A DNA stretch of 64,000 nt from assembly GCF_008579165.1 (NCBI RefSeq), contig NZ_BKCN01000001.1; one strand, given 5' to 3'. This stretch comes from Iodidimonas nitroreducens. GTDB lineage: Bacteria > Pseudomonadota > Alphaproteobacteria > Sphingomonadales > Rhodothalassiaceae. This document shows positions 1-8,328 of this stretch, piece after piece. The translations under genes were made by a program, and so were the position numbers. The stretch's first letter is position 1. The number at the start of each line of letters is the position of its first letter. The notes under the pieces are model-generated. The model was not told the DNA's origin and made no database searches. It saw nothing but the letters and a program-made list of their open reading frames with translations.

Positions 1-105
1 AACCGGGCCGCGCAGGGAACCGCGCCCCCATCAGCCGATGAGGGCGAATTGGAAGCGCATGAGGCCTTTGTCAAAAGCCTTAAAAACCCGATCTGGACCG
101 CATGA
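1..105 (+). CDS. dnaQ: DNA polymerase III epsilon subunit, C-terminal end (partial)
   Basis: An open frame runs from the first base to TGA at 103-105, giving 34 residues with no start in the window. The tail (ELEAHEAFVKSLKNPIW) resembles the C-terminal extension of alphaproteobacterial DnaQ, where an acidic, alanine-rich helix ends in a Trp-containing segment. DnaQ is the 3'-5' proofreading exonuclease of the replicase. The exonuclease motifs lie outside the window. A dnaQ gene convergent with secB is a common alphaproteobacterial arrangement, which supports the call. The match is short, so the assignment is tentative. Confidence 0.5.
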   Translation, partial: NRAAQGTAPPSADEGELEAHEAFVKSLKNPIWTA

Positions 106-120
106 TGGTCTTTGATGATC

Positions 121-152
121 AAAAAAGCCTGCAAGCGGTGAGCTTGCAGGCT
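121..152 (-). terminator. Intrinsic terminator downstream of secB
   Basis: An 11-bp perfect stem (126-136 with 142-152, arms AGCCTGCAAGC and GCTTGCAGGCT) has a 5-nt loop. On the minus strand it is followed directly by a run of six T (plus-strand A at 121-126). It lies about 30 bp past the secB stop. It also sits just after the convergent dnaQ end, so it may act in both directions, though the plus strand lacks a T-run. Confidence 0.75.
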
Positions 153-184
153 GAAGGTTTCGATCAGGCCTTGCCCTTTTTTGA

Positions 185-775
185 TCAGGCGTTGCCTTGA
201 GGCTCACCCAGATCAAGGGTGCCAAGCCCGGCAGAGCCGCTTTGCTGCGGCTGGGCTTGTGCAACTGATCCGCGCTGCTGTTGATACAGTCCGGCAAAAT
301 CGATGGGATCGAGCATCAGGGGTGAATAGCCGCCATCGCGCACCGTGTCGGCAATGATCCGGCGGGCAAAAGGAAACAGGATATGCGGTGCCTGCACCAG
401 CAAAAAGGGCTCGACCATATTTTCCGGCAGATTGCGCGCTCCGAAAAGCCCGGCATAAACCAGTTCAACGGCGAAGGCGGTCTCGTCACCCAGCTTTGAT
501 GTGGCATTGATTTTCAATTCCACTTCAAAAGCTTCGTCGCCCATGCGGCGGGCACCCACATTCACATTCACTTCCATTCCCGGCTTTGGCGCATCGGGAT
601 TGGACATGGCCTGAAAGGTTTTCGCGGCATTGGGATTTTCGAAAGAAAGATCTTTCACATATTGCGCCAGAACAGCGGCTGCGGGCGCATTGGTTTGCGA
701 GGCGGCTGTGCCAAAGTTCTGGCCTGAGTTCTGGCCTGAGTTCTGGGTGCCGCCGATGGGTTCATTTTCCGCCAT
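185..775 (-). CDS. secB: SecB, export chaperone (with extended N-terminus)
   Basis: SecB is a homotetrameric cytosolic chaperone that keeps preproteins unfolded and hands them to SecA. The core matches the family: the VLAQYVKDLSFENP start of the fold, the central beta strands with EVELKINATSK, and the conserved PHILFPFARR...DGGYSPLMLDPIDFAGLY end. The protein is 196 residues, longer than the usual 150-165. The extra length comes from a low-complexity head containing NSGQNSGQN and a Gln/Ala/Gly-rich tail. The start is taken at ATG 773-775 (MAENEPIGG); an upstream in-frame start would add a non-homologous leader. The terminator at 121-152 closes the unit. Confidence 0.93.
   Translation of the reverse strand: MAENEPIGGTQNSGQNSGQNFGTAASQTNAPAAAVLAQYVKDLSFENPNAAKTFQAMSNPDAPKPGMEVNVNVGARRMGDEAFEVELKINATSKLGDETAFAVELVYAGLFGARNLPENMVEPFLLVQAPHILFPFARRIIADTVRDGGYSPLMLDPIDFAGLYQQQRGSVAQAQPQQSGSAGLGTLDLGEPQGNA
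717..746. repeat. 12-bp tandem repeat inside secB
   Basis: The unit TTCTGGCCTGAG occurs at 717-728 and 729-740, followed by half a unit at 741-746. On the coding strand it encodes the repeated NSGQ segment of the SecB head. The unit is a multiple of three, so copy-number change would keep the frame. Confidence 0.85.
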
Positions 776-962
776 GATCTGACGTTCCTTCACACTGCTG
801 ATCAATATTATGATGATAGGGGTGCTGAAAAGAACGGGCACCCTGCCCGCGCCAAACAGCGATGGCGATTTCGCTAGCACGAACCGGCGGATCAAACAAC
901 CGCTGATCAGATATCAAAAGAGCCCGGCGTGGTTCATTTTTGCCTGCTCATAGCCTGATCCA

Positions 963-1424
963 TCATGATCGGGGGGGCAGATGCTGATCGGGGGGTTGAT
1001 CCGGTGTTTGGTCATCGGGTGTTTTGCCATTTTCCCAAAAGGTGCCTTCGATGATCACATGGTTGCTTTGAGGCCGGGTTCGGCGCAAAATGCCCAGAAT
1101 GATCCACAGGCGCAAAGGCGGGATCAAAAGCAATGCGCCCAGAAAATCAGAAATGAAGCCGGGGATCAGAAGCATCAGCCCGGCCAAGGCGAGAAAAGCC
1201 CCATGCATCAGTTCCAAAAGGGGGGCGCGGTTGGCATCAAGCTCGGCGCGGGCCTGTCGGATGGTTTCAAACCCCTGGGCGCGCACAAGGGTCACACCGA
1301 TCACGGCCGTGGCGATGGTCAGCAAAAGCACCGGAAGGGCGCCGATTTCACCGCCCACAGCAATAAAAACGCTGATTTCAGCGAGCGGTGCGGCTATAAG
1401 CGCCAGAAGGAAGAGGAGCGCCAT
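963..1424 (-). CDS. fxsA: FxsA family membrane protein
   Basis: FxsA is a small inner-membrane protein named for suppressing F-plasmid exclusion of phage T7 in E. coli. The sequence (153 residues) shows the family layout: a first helix (MALLFLLALIAAPLAEISVF), a glycine-rich loop, a second helix, the conserved GFETIRQARAELDANRAP segment, then a double helix around LMLLIPGFISDFLGALLLIPPLR. The cytoplasmic tail is hydrophilic and Pro/Asp-rich. It lies head-to-head with tim44, and a plausible sigma70 promoter precedes it at 1469-1496. The biochemical role is not established. Confidence 0.9.
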   Translation of the reverse strand: MALLFLLALIAAPLAEISVFIAVGGEIGALPVLLLTIATAVIGVTLVRAQGFETIRQARAELDANRAPLLELMHGAFLALAGLMLLIPGFISDFLGALLLIPPLRLWIILGILRRTRPQSNHVIIEGTFWENGKTPDDQTPDQPPDQHLPPRS

Positions 1425-1468
1425 GCTTGTCCTTTCAAAGAGAGAGGCTTATCTATCATAAGATCATG

Positions 1469-1496
1469 CTTATAGATGTAGGATGTGATGCGCCAA
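1469..1496 (-). promoter_or_regulatory. Candidate sigma70 promoter of fxsA
   Basis: On the minus strand, TTGGCG (1491-1496) is separated by 16 nt from TATAAG (1469-1474), about 45 bp upstream of the fxsA ATG. The match to the -35/-10 consensus is good but was found by eye only. Confidence 0.4.
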
Positions 1497-1521
1497 TGGC
1501 AATCAACAATCAGCCTTGGGT

Positions 1522-1548
1522 TTGTCTTTGGTCGCGATCCTGTATAAA
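1522..1548 (+). promoter_or_regulatory. Candidate sigma70 promoter of tim44-mltA-smr
   Basis: TATAAA at 1543-1548 is a good -10. A weak TTGTCT at 1522-1527 lies 15 nt upstream. The position, about 40 bp before the tim44 start and divergent from fxsA, is reasonable. Confidence 0.3.
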
Positions 1549-1586
1549 AGGCGCTTGGTTCAGTTTCCAGTTCGCGGGATATCGCA

Positions 1587-2261
1587 ATGGGTGAGGGTTT
1601 TCAGTTTATCGACATCATTCTTCTGGCGATGGTGGCAGGGTTTATCGCCTTGCGCCTGCGCAGCGTTCTTGGCCGCCGCACGGGGGATGAGCCGGATGCC
1701 GATGCCCAGCTTCGGGTGGGTCAGACAAAACAGGGCCATCCGGTGGATGGTGCGGGGCAGCCTCTTGAATCCCCTTATGGTGAAACCGTGGTGCGGTTGG
1801 AAGCCGATCCCGAAGTGCGGAAGGCGTTCCGGGCCATGCGCCGGATCGATGGGGATTTCGATCCCGATCATTTTTATCAGGGGGCCCAAGCCGTTTATCC
1901 GATGATTCTCGATGCTTTCTGGCAGGGCAATCGCGATGAATTGCGCGGCCTGCTCAGTCCGTCTGTCTATGCCGATTTTGAAGCCGCCATCACCGCCCGG
2001 GAACAGGCCGATCACAAGATCGAAGGTCAAGTGATCGATCTGGCGGATGTAAAGATCGTGAAGGCTGAACTACAGGAAAAGACCGCCACAATCACTGTGG
2101 AATATGAGGCGGAAATTGTTTCGGTGACCAAAAATGCCGAGGATGAAATCATCGAAGGTAACAGTGCCGATACGGTCACCGTGCATGATATCTGGACATT
2201 TGAACGGGATTTGGGCGGCGATGATCCCGCATGGCTTTTGGTTTCCACCAGCAGCGCCTGA
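1587..2261 (+). CDS. TIM44-like domain protein
   Basis: The protein has 224 residues. An N-terminal membrane anchor (roughly residues 5-22, IDIILLAMVAGFIALRLRS) is followed by a short basic/polar linker and the TIM44-like domain (about residues 85-220, from FDPDHFYQGAQAVYPMILDAF to the TFERD...PAWLLVSTSS end). This is the bacterial relative of the mitochondrial import motor anchor Tim44; in alphaproteobacteria it is an inner-membrane protein next to secB/mltA with a poorly known role. It is the first gene of a run with mltA and smr on the plus strand. Confidence 0.88.
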   Translation: MGEGFQFIDIILLAMVAGFIALRLRSVLGRRTGDEPDADAQLRVGQTKQGHPVDGAGQPLESPYGETVVRLEADPEVRKAFRAMRRIDGDFDPDHFYQGAQAVYPMILDAFWQGNRDELRGLLSPSVYADFEAAITAREQADHKIEGQVIDLADVKIVKAELQEKTATITVEYEAEIVSVTKNAEDEIIEGNSADTVTVHDIWTFERDLGGDDPAWLLVSTSSA

Positions 2262-2294
2262 GGATGTCGAACGCACAAGGCCAGGATCGCAGAT

Positions 2295-3570
2295 ATGATC
2301 ACAGATATGATCAATGGGCGAAAAGGGCTGGGCATTCTTTTGGTCGGCTTGGGGCTCGCCGCTCTTTTGTGGCTTTTGTTTTTTTGGCCCTTTTCCCGAC
2401 AGACGATCCCCGTAAAGGGGATCGCTTTTGTGCCCGCAGCCTTTGCCGATCTGCCCGGATGGGGCCGCGATGATCTGTCGCCCGCCCTCGCCGCTTTTGT
2501 AACGAGTTGCCAGAAAAAGCAGACCCTGCCAGCCGATCGCCCTATCAGCTGTGGCGATTGGCGGGGAGGTGGGAGATTGGCAGGCGGTGTGTGATCGGGC
2601 GATGGCCCTTGATGAAAGCGGCGCCCCATCCGATCAGGCGATTTCGTCTGATCAGGCAATCAGGGATTTTTTCGAGCAGTTTTTTACCCCCCTCTCGGTG
2701 CGGTTCGATGGATCGGCGCGCGGGCTTTTCACCGGCTATTATGAGCCCCTGATCCGGGCCAGCCGAACCCCTGATGCCCGCTATCAGGTCCCGATCTATC
2801 GTCGTCCGCCTGAATTGGTGACGGTTGATCTGGGAGACTTTCGCGACGATCTGGCCGGGCGGAGCATTGCGGGAAAGGTGGAAAACGGGCGCTTGCAGCC
2901 CTTTCCCAGCCGCCATGAGATTGCCCGGGGGGCTCTTGCCGGACGGGGGTTGGAGCTTTTATGGGCCGATGACAGGGTGGATGTGTTTTTCTTGCAGATC
3001 CAGGGCTCGGGGCGGGCTTTATTGCCGGATGGGTCGATGATCGCCTTGGGCTATGATGGGCCCAATGGCCATGGCTATACATCCCTGGGCCGCCTGATGG
3101 TCGAGCGCAGGATTTTGCATCCCGATCATGTGTCGGCCCCGGCGATTGCCGATTGGCTGCGGGATAATCCGGTGGCGGGTGCGGATTTGATGGTGGAAAA
3201 TGCCTCCTATATTTTCTTTCGCCGGCTGGATGGCCCCGGTCCTTTGGGGGCGGAAGGGGTGCCCCTCACCCCGGGGCGCAGCCTCGCCGTTGATCGTGCT
3301 TATCTGCCTTTGGGGGCACCTTTGTGGTTGGCTGGCGGCATGCCGGATCGGGAAACAGCGCCGGATGAGGCTCCAAAGCCTTTGGAACGCCTGATGGTGG
3401 CTCAGGATACCGGCGGGGCGATCCGGGGGGGCGTGCGTGGCGATGTTTTTTGGGGCTTTGGCGATGAAGCCGCTTATCTGGCGGGGCATATGGCTCATTA
3501 TGGGCGGCTGTGGTTGTTGCTTCCCACGCCCTTGGCCCAGCGTTTGTTTGCATCTGCAGAAAAATCATGA
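2295..3570 (+). CDS. mltA: Membrane-bound lytic murein transglycosylase A (frameshifted)
   Basis: MltA cleaves peptidoglycan glycan strands to form 1,6-anhydromuramic acid products. The corrected protein is about 425 residues: a membrane/signal segment (residues 10-35), then the MltA barrel domain with VRFDGSARGLFTGYYEPLI and the 3D-domain end RSLAVDRAYLPLGAPLWLA...LMVAQDTGGAIRG with the conserved Asp. The reading frame changes by a net -2 near 2555-2575: LPADRPISCGDW is in the first frame and GEVGDWQAVCDRAM in the second. A shortened G run (2563-2566) is the likeliest site. AGGA at 2283-2286 supports ATG 2295. The gene overlaps smr by four bases. Confidence 0.88.
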
Positions 3571-4223
3571 GCAACAAGCCGAAAAATCGGCCAAAAAACC
3601 GGATCGGCGGGACTGATCAAAATCAGGATCAAAAATTGTGGGATCAACTGACCCGCGATGTGCGACCTTAAAACCGGCCCAAAGCCCCTCCTCTCCCCAA
3701 AAACACCTTTCCCGGCGCGCTTCCAAAATCCCTATATCGCGAAGGCGCGGCCAATCCGCGTGATCTTCAGGATTTGCTGCCCCTCCCCCATATAAATCAG
3801 ACCGATCCTTCCCTTTCGACAAAGGCGGCGGCCGAGATTCGCAGCCAGCTTGATCGCCGCACCCAGCGCCGCTTGGCGCGCGGGCATCAGCCCATTGATA
3901 GCCGCATCGATCTGCATGGTCTGACCCAGAAACAGGCGCTGGAGCGGTTGGTTCGGCATGTCATGATGGCTGCAGGGCGCGGGGATCGGGCGATTTTGGT
4001 GATTACCGGCAAAGGTGGGCGGCAAAATCCTCAAACCACTGGCGTACCGGTGGCTTTTCGCCGCCGCGATAGCTTCGATCTGGGCTCGGGTGTGCTGCGC
4101 CGGATGGTGCCCTTATGGCTGGAATCCCCGCAGCTTTCCCCTTATGTGCACAGCTATGGCCCGGCCCATGATGGGCATGGCGGCGATGGCGCGCTTTATG
4201 TGCTGTTGCGTCGCCACCGCTGA
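3567..4223 (+). CDS. Smr/MutS2-type endonuclease domain protein with in-frame stop
   Basis: The C-terminal Smr domain is clear: RIDLHGLTQKQALERLVRHV, AILVITGKG, and GVLRRMVPLWL...HSYGPAHDGHGGDGALYVLLRR. Stand-alone Smr proteins are linked to DNA or RNA nicking. The N-terminus starts at ATG 3567 (4-bp overlap with mltA) and includes the usual LWDQLTRDVRP motif. That frame then meets TAA at 3669-3671; past it the same frame stays open to 4223 through NRPKAPPLPKNTF and the Smr domain. Family members normally read DVRPL here. Either a substitution or a compensated indel made the stop. Translation restart at TTG 3774 would give the domain alone. Confidence 0.75.
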
Positions 4224-4242
4224 AGCCTGAAGCCTTAAAAGC

Positions 4243-5555
4243 CTAAAGAATGAAGCGCGATAGATCGGTGTTTTTCGGCAGATCGCCAGATGTTTGCGCA
4301 CATAGGCGGCATCGATGGTCACCTGCTCGCCATTGCGGTCCGAGGCATCGAAGCTGATTTCATCCAGCACCCGTTCCAGCACGGTATGCAGGCGCCGGGC
4401 CCCGATATTTTCCACCGAAGCGTTCACATCGGCGGAAATTTCGGAAATTTCGGCAATGCCATCGGCGGTGAAATCAAGGGACACACCTTCGGTTTCCATC
4501 AAAGCCTTATATTGGCGGATCAGGGATGTTTCCGGTTCGGTGAGGATGCGCTCGAAATCCTTTTTATCAAGGGCGGAAAGCTCCACCCGAATGGGCAGCC
4601 GGCCTTGCAGTTCGGGCAAGAGATCCGATGGCTTAGCCAGATGAAAAGCACCCGATGCAATGAACAGGACATGATCCGTTTTCACCGATCCATAGCGGGT
4701 GGAAACGGTGGTGCCCTCGATCAGCGGCAGCAGGTCGCGCTGCACGCCCTCGCGGCTGATATCACCGCCGCGGCGATCTTCGCTGGCGCATACCTTGTCG
4801 ATTTCATCCAGAAACACGATGCCGTTCTGTTCAACGGCCTCAATGGCTTCGCGGGTGATGGCATCATCATCGATCAGCTTGTCGCTTTCTTCGGCGATCA
4901 GGGGCTTATGGCAATCGCGTATCGTCACTTTTTTGCGGCTGGTGCGCTGGCCGCCAAAGGCTTTGCCCAGCATATCCTGCAGATTGATCATGCCAAGCTG
5001 GGCCCCTGGCATTCCCGGAATATCCATGCTGGGAATCCCGCCTGGGCCGCTATCGGCCAGATCCAGCTCGATTTCCTTGTCATCCAATTCACCCTGACGC
5101 AGGCGAACGCGAAAGCTTTGGCGCGTATCGGGGGATGCGGATTTCCCCACAAGGGCATCGAGCACCCGCTCTTCGGCGGCAAGTTCGGCCTGCGATGTTA
5201 CTGTGCGGCGGTGATTTTCGCGGACCATCGTGCGGGCCTGTTCCACCAGATCGCGGATGATCTGTTCCACATCCCGGCCCACATAGCCCACTTCGGTAAA
5301 TTTGGTGGCTTCCACCTTGATGAAGGGGGCATTGGCAAGGCGCGCCAAACGGCGGGAAATCTCGGTTTTTCCCACGCCGGTGGGGCCAATCATCAGGATA
5401 TTCTTGGGCAGTACCTCGTCGCGCAGAGCGTCGTCAAGCTGTTGGCGTCGCCAGCGATTGCGCAGAGCAATGGCCACAGCACGTTTGGCATCATTCTGGC
5501 CGATGATATAGCGATCGAGCTCAGAGACGATTTCACGGGGAGAAAAAGAGGTCAT
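4243..5555 (-). CDS. hslU: HslU, ATPase subunit of HslVU protease (frameshifted at C-terminus)
   Basis: HslU (ClpY) is the AAA+ unfoldase that feeds substrates to HslV. Seen directly: SPREIVSELDRYIIGQ at the N-terminus, Walker A GPTGVGKT (residues 57-64), Walker B GIVFLDEIDK (about 245-254), the intermediate domain between them, and sensor and arginine-finger regions. A one-base loss near 4284 (GCGGATC became GCGATC on the coding strand) diverts the last 18 residues. Restoring one G gives the family end DLPKNTDLSRFIL with TAG at 4243-4245, 437 residues. The C-terminal tail docks into HslV, so a real truncation would matter. The gene overlaps hslV by four bases. Confidence 0.93.
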
Positions 5556-6112
5556 GCGGATTCTAGCTTTTCGATGATGATATTGTCATTGGTATAAACG
5601 CAGATGCCCGCCGCCACGGCCATGGATCGGCGGGCGATGTCTTCTGCACCCAGATCCATGTCATAAAGGGCGCGGGCCGCTGAAAGCGCGAAATTGCCGC
5701 CCGATCCGATGCCGATCACGCCATCTTGTGGTTCTAAAACATCGCCGGTGCCGGTCAGCAGCAGGCTCACATCCTTGTCTGCCACCGCCATCAGGGCTTC
5801 CAAACGCCGCAAATAGCGATCGGTGCGCCAGTCTTTTGCCAATTCCACACAGGCCCGGGTAAGCTGGTTGGGATAGCGTTCAAGCTTGGCTTCAAGGCGT
5901 TCGAGCAAGGTAAAGGCGTCGGCGGTGGCTCCGGCAAAGCCCGCGATCACCGCGCCATTGGCCAAAGGTCGCACCTTGCGGGCATTATCCTTCACCATGG
6001 TTTGCCCCATGGTCACCTGCCCGTCGCCCGCCATCACCACTGTGTCTGCTTTTCTTACACATAAAATCGTGGTGCCGTGCCAGCCGGGAAAATTATCACG
6101 TTCTGAGGTCAT
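5552..6112 (-). CDS. hslV: HslV, proteolytic subunit of HslVU
   Basis: HslV (ClpQ) is the proteasome-beta-like peptidase of the cytosolic HslVU complex. The 186-residue protein has the processed catalytic threonine in HGTTILCVRK (Thr14 becomes the N-terminus), the conserved DGQVTMGQTMVKDNARKVR, the GFAGATADAFTLLERLE helix and the IGSGGNFALSAARAL segment. It is the first gene of the hslV-hslU unit. An RpoH-type promoter lies at 6179-6206, with a 19-bp tandem duplication between it and the start codon. Confidence 0.97.
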   Translation of the reverse strand: MTSERDNFPGWHGTTILCVRKADTVVMAGDGQVTMGQTMVKDNARKVRPLANGAVIAGFAGATADAFTLLERLEAKLERYPNQLTRACVELAKDWRTDRYLRRLEALMAVADKDVSLLLTGTGDVLEPQDGVIGIGSGGNFALSAARALYDMDLGAEDIARRSMAVAAGICVYTNDNIIIEKLESA

Positions 6113-6117
6113 TCTGT

Positions 6118-6155
6118 CTCACTTCAGGAAATCGGGCTCACTTCAGGAAATCGGG
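6118..6155. repeat. Perfect 19-bp tandem duplication in the hslV leader
   Basis: CTCACTTCAGGAAATCGGG occurs at 6118-6136 and again at 6137-6155 with no gap and no mismatch. It lies between the putative heat-shock promoter and the hslV ATG, so it would be transcribed as leader RNA. The sense copy carries a GAAGTGAG element in each unit, meaning the segment just upstream of the start codon is doubled. Confidence 0.9.
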
Positions 6156-6178
6156 TGTTCTGATCGATTGCCCTGCAT

Positions 6179-6206
6179 ATATAAAACCGCCGAGCCGGAT
6201 AGCAAG
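6179..6206 (-). promoter_or_regulatory. Candidate RpoH (sigma32) promoter of hslVU
   Basis: On the minus strand CTTG (6203-6206) is followed after 17 nt by TTTATAT (6179-6185). The alphaproteobacterial RpoH consensus is CTTG-N17/18-CYTATNT, so only the first C of the -10 differs. The same bases also give a sigma70-like TTGCTA-N16/17-TATATA pair. HslVU is a standard heat-shock operon, which fits. Confidence 0.55.
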
Positions 6207-6308
6207 CCATCTGGCGGGCTTGGCGGGGACGGATCACCCTGCTATAGGCAGGATGGTTCTAAGGCACCCATGCTTTTATCAAAAGCACTCAGTTTCAGGA
6301 TGGCTTTC

Positions 6309-6902
6309 ATGCGCAGCGCCCAGATCGATCGCAAAACCCGGGAAACCGATATTTCCGTCAGTCTTGGCCTTGATGGAGAAGGGCGGTCTAATATCTCGAC
6401 CGGCATCGGTTTTTACGATCATATGCTGGAGCAACTGGCGCGCCATTCCCTGATGGATATTGATATCCGGGCGGTGGGCGATCTGCATATCGATGCCCAT
6501 CATACGGTCGAGGATGTGGGTATTGCTTTGGGCGGGGCGCTGAAAAAAGCGCTGGGCGAACGGCGGGGCATCACCCGCTATGGCCATGCCTATGTGCCCA
6601 TGGATGAAACCCTGAGCCGGGTGGCGGTGGATATTTCGGGGCGGCCCTTTCTGGTGTGGAAAGTGCCCTTCACTCAGGCCCGTTTGGGCGAGATGGATAC
6701 CGAATTATTCGAGGAATTCGCCCGCGCCTTTGCTTTTGGGGCGGGGATCACCTTGCATGTCGAGGTTCTTTATGGGGTGAATAATCACCATAAGATCGAA
6801 TCCTGCTTCAAGGGCATGGCCATGGCTTTGCGGATGGCCATTGAAATCGACCCCCGGCGGAAGGATGCCATTCCCTCCACCAAAGGCACGATTGGCGGCT
6901 GA
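6309..6902 (+). CDS. hisB: Imidazoleglycerol-phosphate dehydratase
   Basis: HisB dehydrates imidazole-glycerol phosphate to imidazole-acetol phosphate in histidine synthesis. The 197-residue protein is the monofunctional form. Both Mn-binding repeats are visible: GFYDHMLEQLARHS...HHTVEDVGIALG and the second-half partner NNHHKIESCFKG, plus the STKGTIGG end. The start at ATG 6309 is preferred because AGGA at 6297-6300 is well spaced; ATG 6300 overlaps that site. It heads hisB-hisH-hisA-hisF-hisE, with a 3-bp gap to hisH. Confidence 0.96.
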   Translation: MRSAQIDRKTRETDISVSLGLDGEGRSNISTGIGFYDHMLEQLARHSLMDIDIRAVGDLHIDAHHTVEDVGIALGGALKKALGERRGITRYGHAYVPMDETLSRVAVDISGRPFLVWKVPFTQARLGEMDTELFEEFARAFAFGAGITLHVEVLYGVNNHHKIESCFKGMAMALRMAIEIDPRRKDAIPSTKGTIGG

Positions 6903-6905
6903 CCT

Positions 6906-7562
6906 ATGGCGCAAACCCTTGTTGTTATCGATTATGGATCGGGCAATCTGCGTTCGGTCTCGCGGGCGCTTCAGCGCGTGGCTCTGGATGCGGGGCTTTC
7001 TTTCCAGATCACGGTTACGGGCGATCCGGCGGCGGTGCGCAAGGCCGATCGCATCCTTTTGCCCGGCGTTGGGGCCTTTGGTGATTGCCGGGCCGGGATC
7101 GATGCCATTCCCGATATGATGGCGGCGATCGAGCAGGTGGCTTTGCATGATGCCCGGCCTTTTCTGGGCATTTGTGTGGGGATGCAATTGCTGGCCTCGC
7201 GTGGGCTGGAGCATGGTGAACATCAGGGTTTTGGCTGGATTCCGGGCACGGTCGAGGCGATCCGTCCCCAAAGCCCCGATCTCAAAATCCCCCATATGGG
7301 CTGGAATGCTTTGGAACTGACCGAAGCAGGCGAGGCGCATCCGCTGTTTGCCGGGATTGCGGCGGGCGATCATGCTTATTTCGTTCATAGCTATCATCTG
7401 GCGCTGCAATCGCCTGAAGCCTGCCTTGCCCGGGTGCATCATGGCATGGCGCTGACCGCGGCGGTGGCCCGGGGAAATGTGGCGGGGGTGCAATTTCATC
7501 CTGAAAAAAGCCAGACAACCGGCCTTCGTTTCTTGCGTAATTTTCTGGAGTGGCAGCCATGA
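6906..7562 (+). CDS. hisH: Imidazole glycerol phosphate synthase, glutaminase subunit
   Basis: HisH releases ammonia from glutamine and passes it to HisF. The 218 residues form a class I amidotransferase domain: YGSGNLRSV at the start, the oxyanion segment LPGVGAFGDC, nucleophile Cys90 in LGICVGMQLL, and the His198/Glu200 pair in GVQFHPEKS. It overlaps hisA by four bases (ATGA), indicating translational coupling. Confidence 0.97.
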   Translation: MAQTLVVIDYGSGNLRSVSRALQRVALDAGLSFQITVTGDPAAVRKADRILLPGVGAFGDCRAGIDAIPDMMAAIEQVALHDARPFLGICVGMQLLASRGLEHGEHQGFGWIPGTVEAIRPQSPDLKIPHMGWNALELTEAGEAHPLFAGIAAGDHAYFVHSYHLALQSPEACLARVHHGMALTAAVARGNVAGVQFHPEKSQTTGLRFLRNFLEWQP

Positions 7563-8328
7563 AACTCTATCCGGCGATTGATCTGAAAGACGGCAAGGCC
7601 GTGCGCCTGCAAAAGGGCGATATGGCCAAAGCACCATCTTTCATGATGATCCCGCAGCCCAGGCGCTGGATTTTGTCAAAGCGGGCTGTGAATATCTGCA
7701 TCTGGTGGATCTGGATGGTGCCTTTTCGGGCCGACCGGAAAATGCGGCAGCGGTGGAAGATATTCTGAAGGCGGTTTCGGTGCCGGTGCAATTGGGCGGC
7801 GGTATCCGATCCCTTGAAACCATTGATCGCTGGCTGCAATTGGGGGTGTCGCGGGTTATTCTGGGCACGGCGGCGGTCAAAAACCCGGCCTTGGTGAAGG
7901 CGGCCTGCCAGCAGTTTCCGGGCCGCATCCTTGTGGGGATCGATGCCCGCAATGGCTTTGTCGCCACCGAAGGCTGGGCGGAAACATCCGATCTGCCCGC
8001 CGCCGATCTTGCCCGCAGGTTCGAGGATGTGGGCGTTGAGGCGATCATTTTCACCGATATTGATCGCGATGGCATGATGATGGGGGTGAACTGGCAGGCG
8101 GTGGCCGATCTCGCCCGGGCGGTGCGCCTGCCGATCATTGCCTCGGGCGGGGTGCGCGGCATGGATGATATCATGGCCCTGTGCGCAACGGCGCAGGCCG
8201 CAGCCGATGGCATCAAGGGCGGCGAGATGCCGGGCGGAAAGGTCGATGGCGTGGTGATCGGCCGGGCGCTTTATGATGGGGCCGTGGATTTGCGGGCCGC
8301 CCTTCAGCTGGTTTCCGCATCATGTTGA
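7559..8328 (+). CDS. hisA: HisA, ProFAR isomerase (frameshifted)
   Basis: HisA performs the Amadori rearrangement of ProFAR to PRFAR on a TIM barrel. The first catalytic Asp is in AIDLKDGKAVRL and the second in VGIDARNGF; the phosphate-binding ASGGVRGMDD is also present. The frame breaks near 7632: GCCACC appears as GCACC. Restoring one C gives FHDDPAAQALDFVKAGCEYLHLVDLDG, exactly the family sequence, and a 256-residue protein. As written the product would stop early. The gene overlaps hisH and hisF. A lost base in an operon whose other members are whole is best read as a sequence error. Confidence 0.93.
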
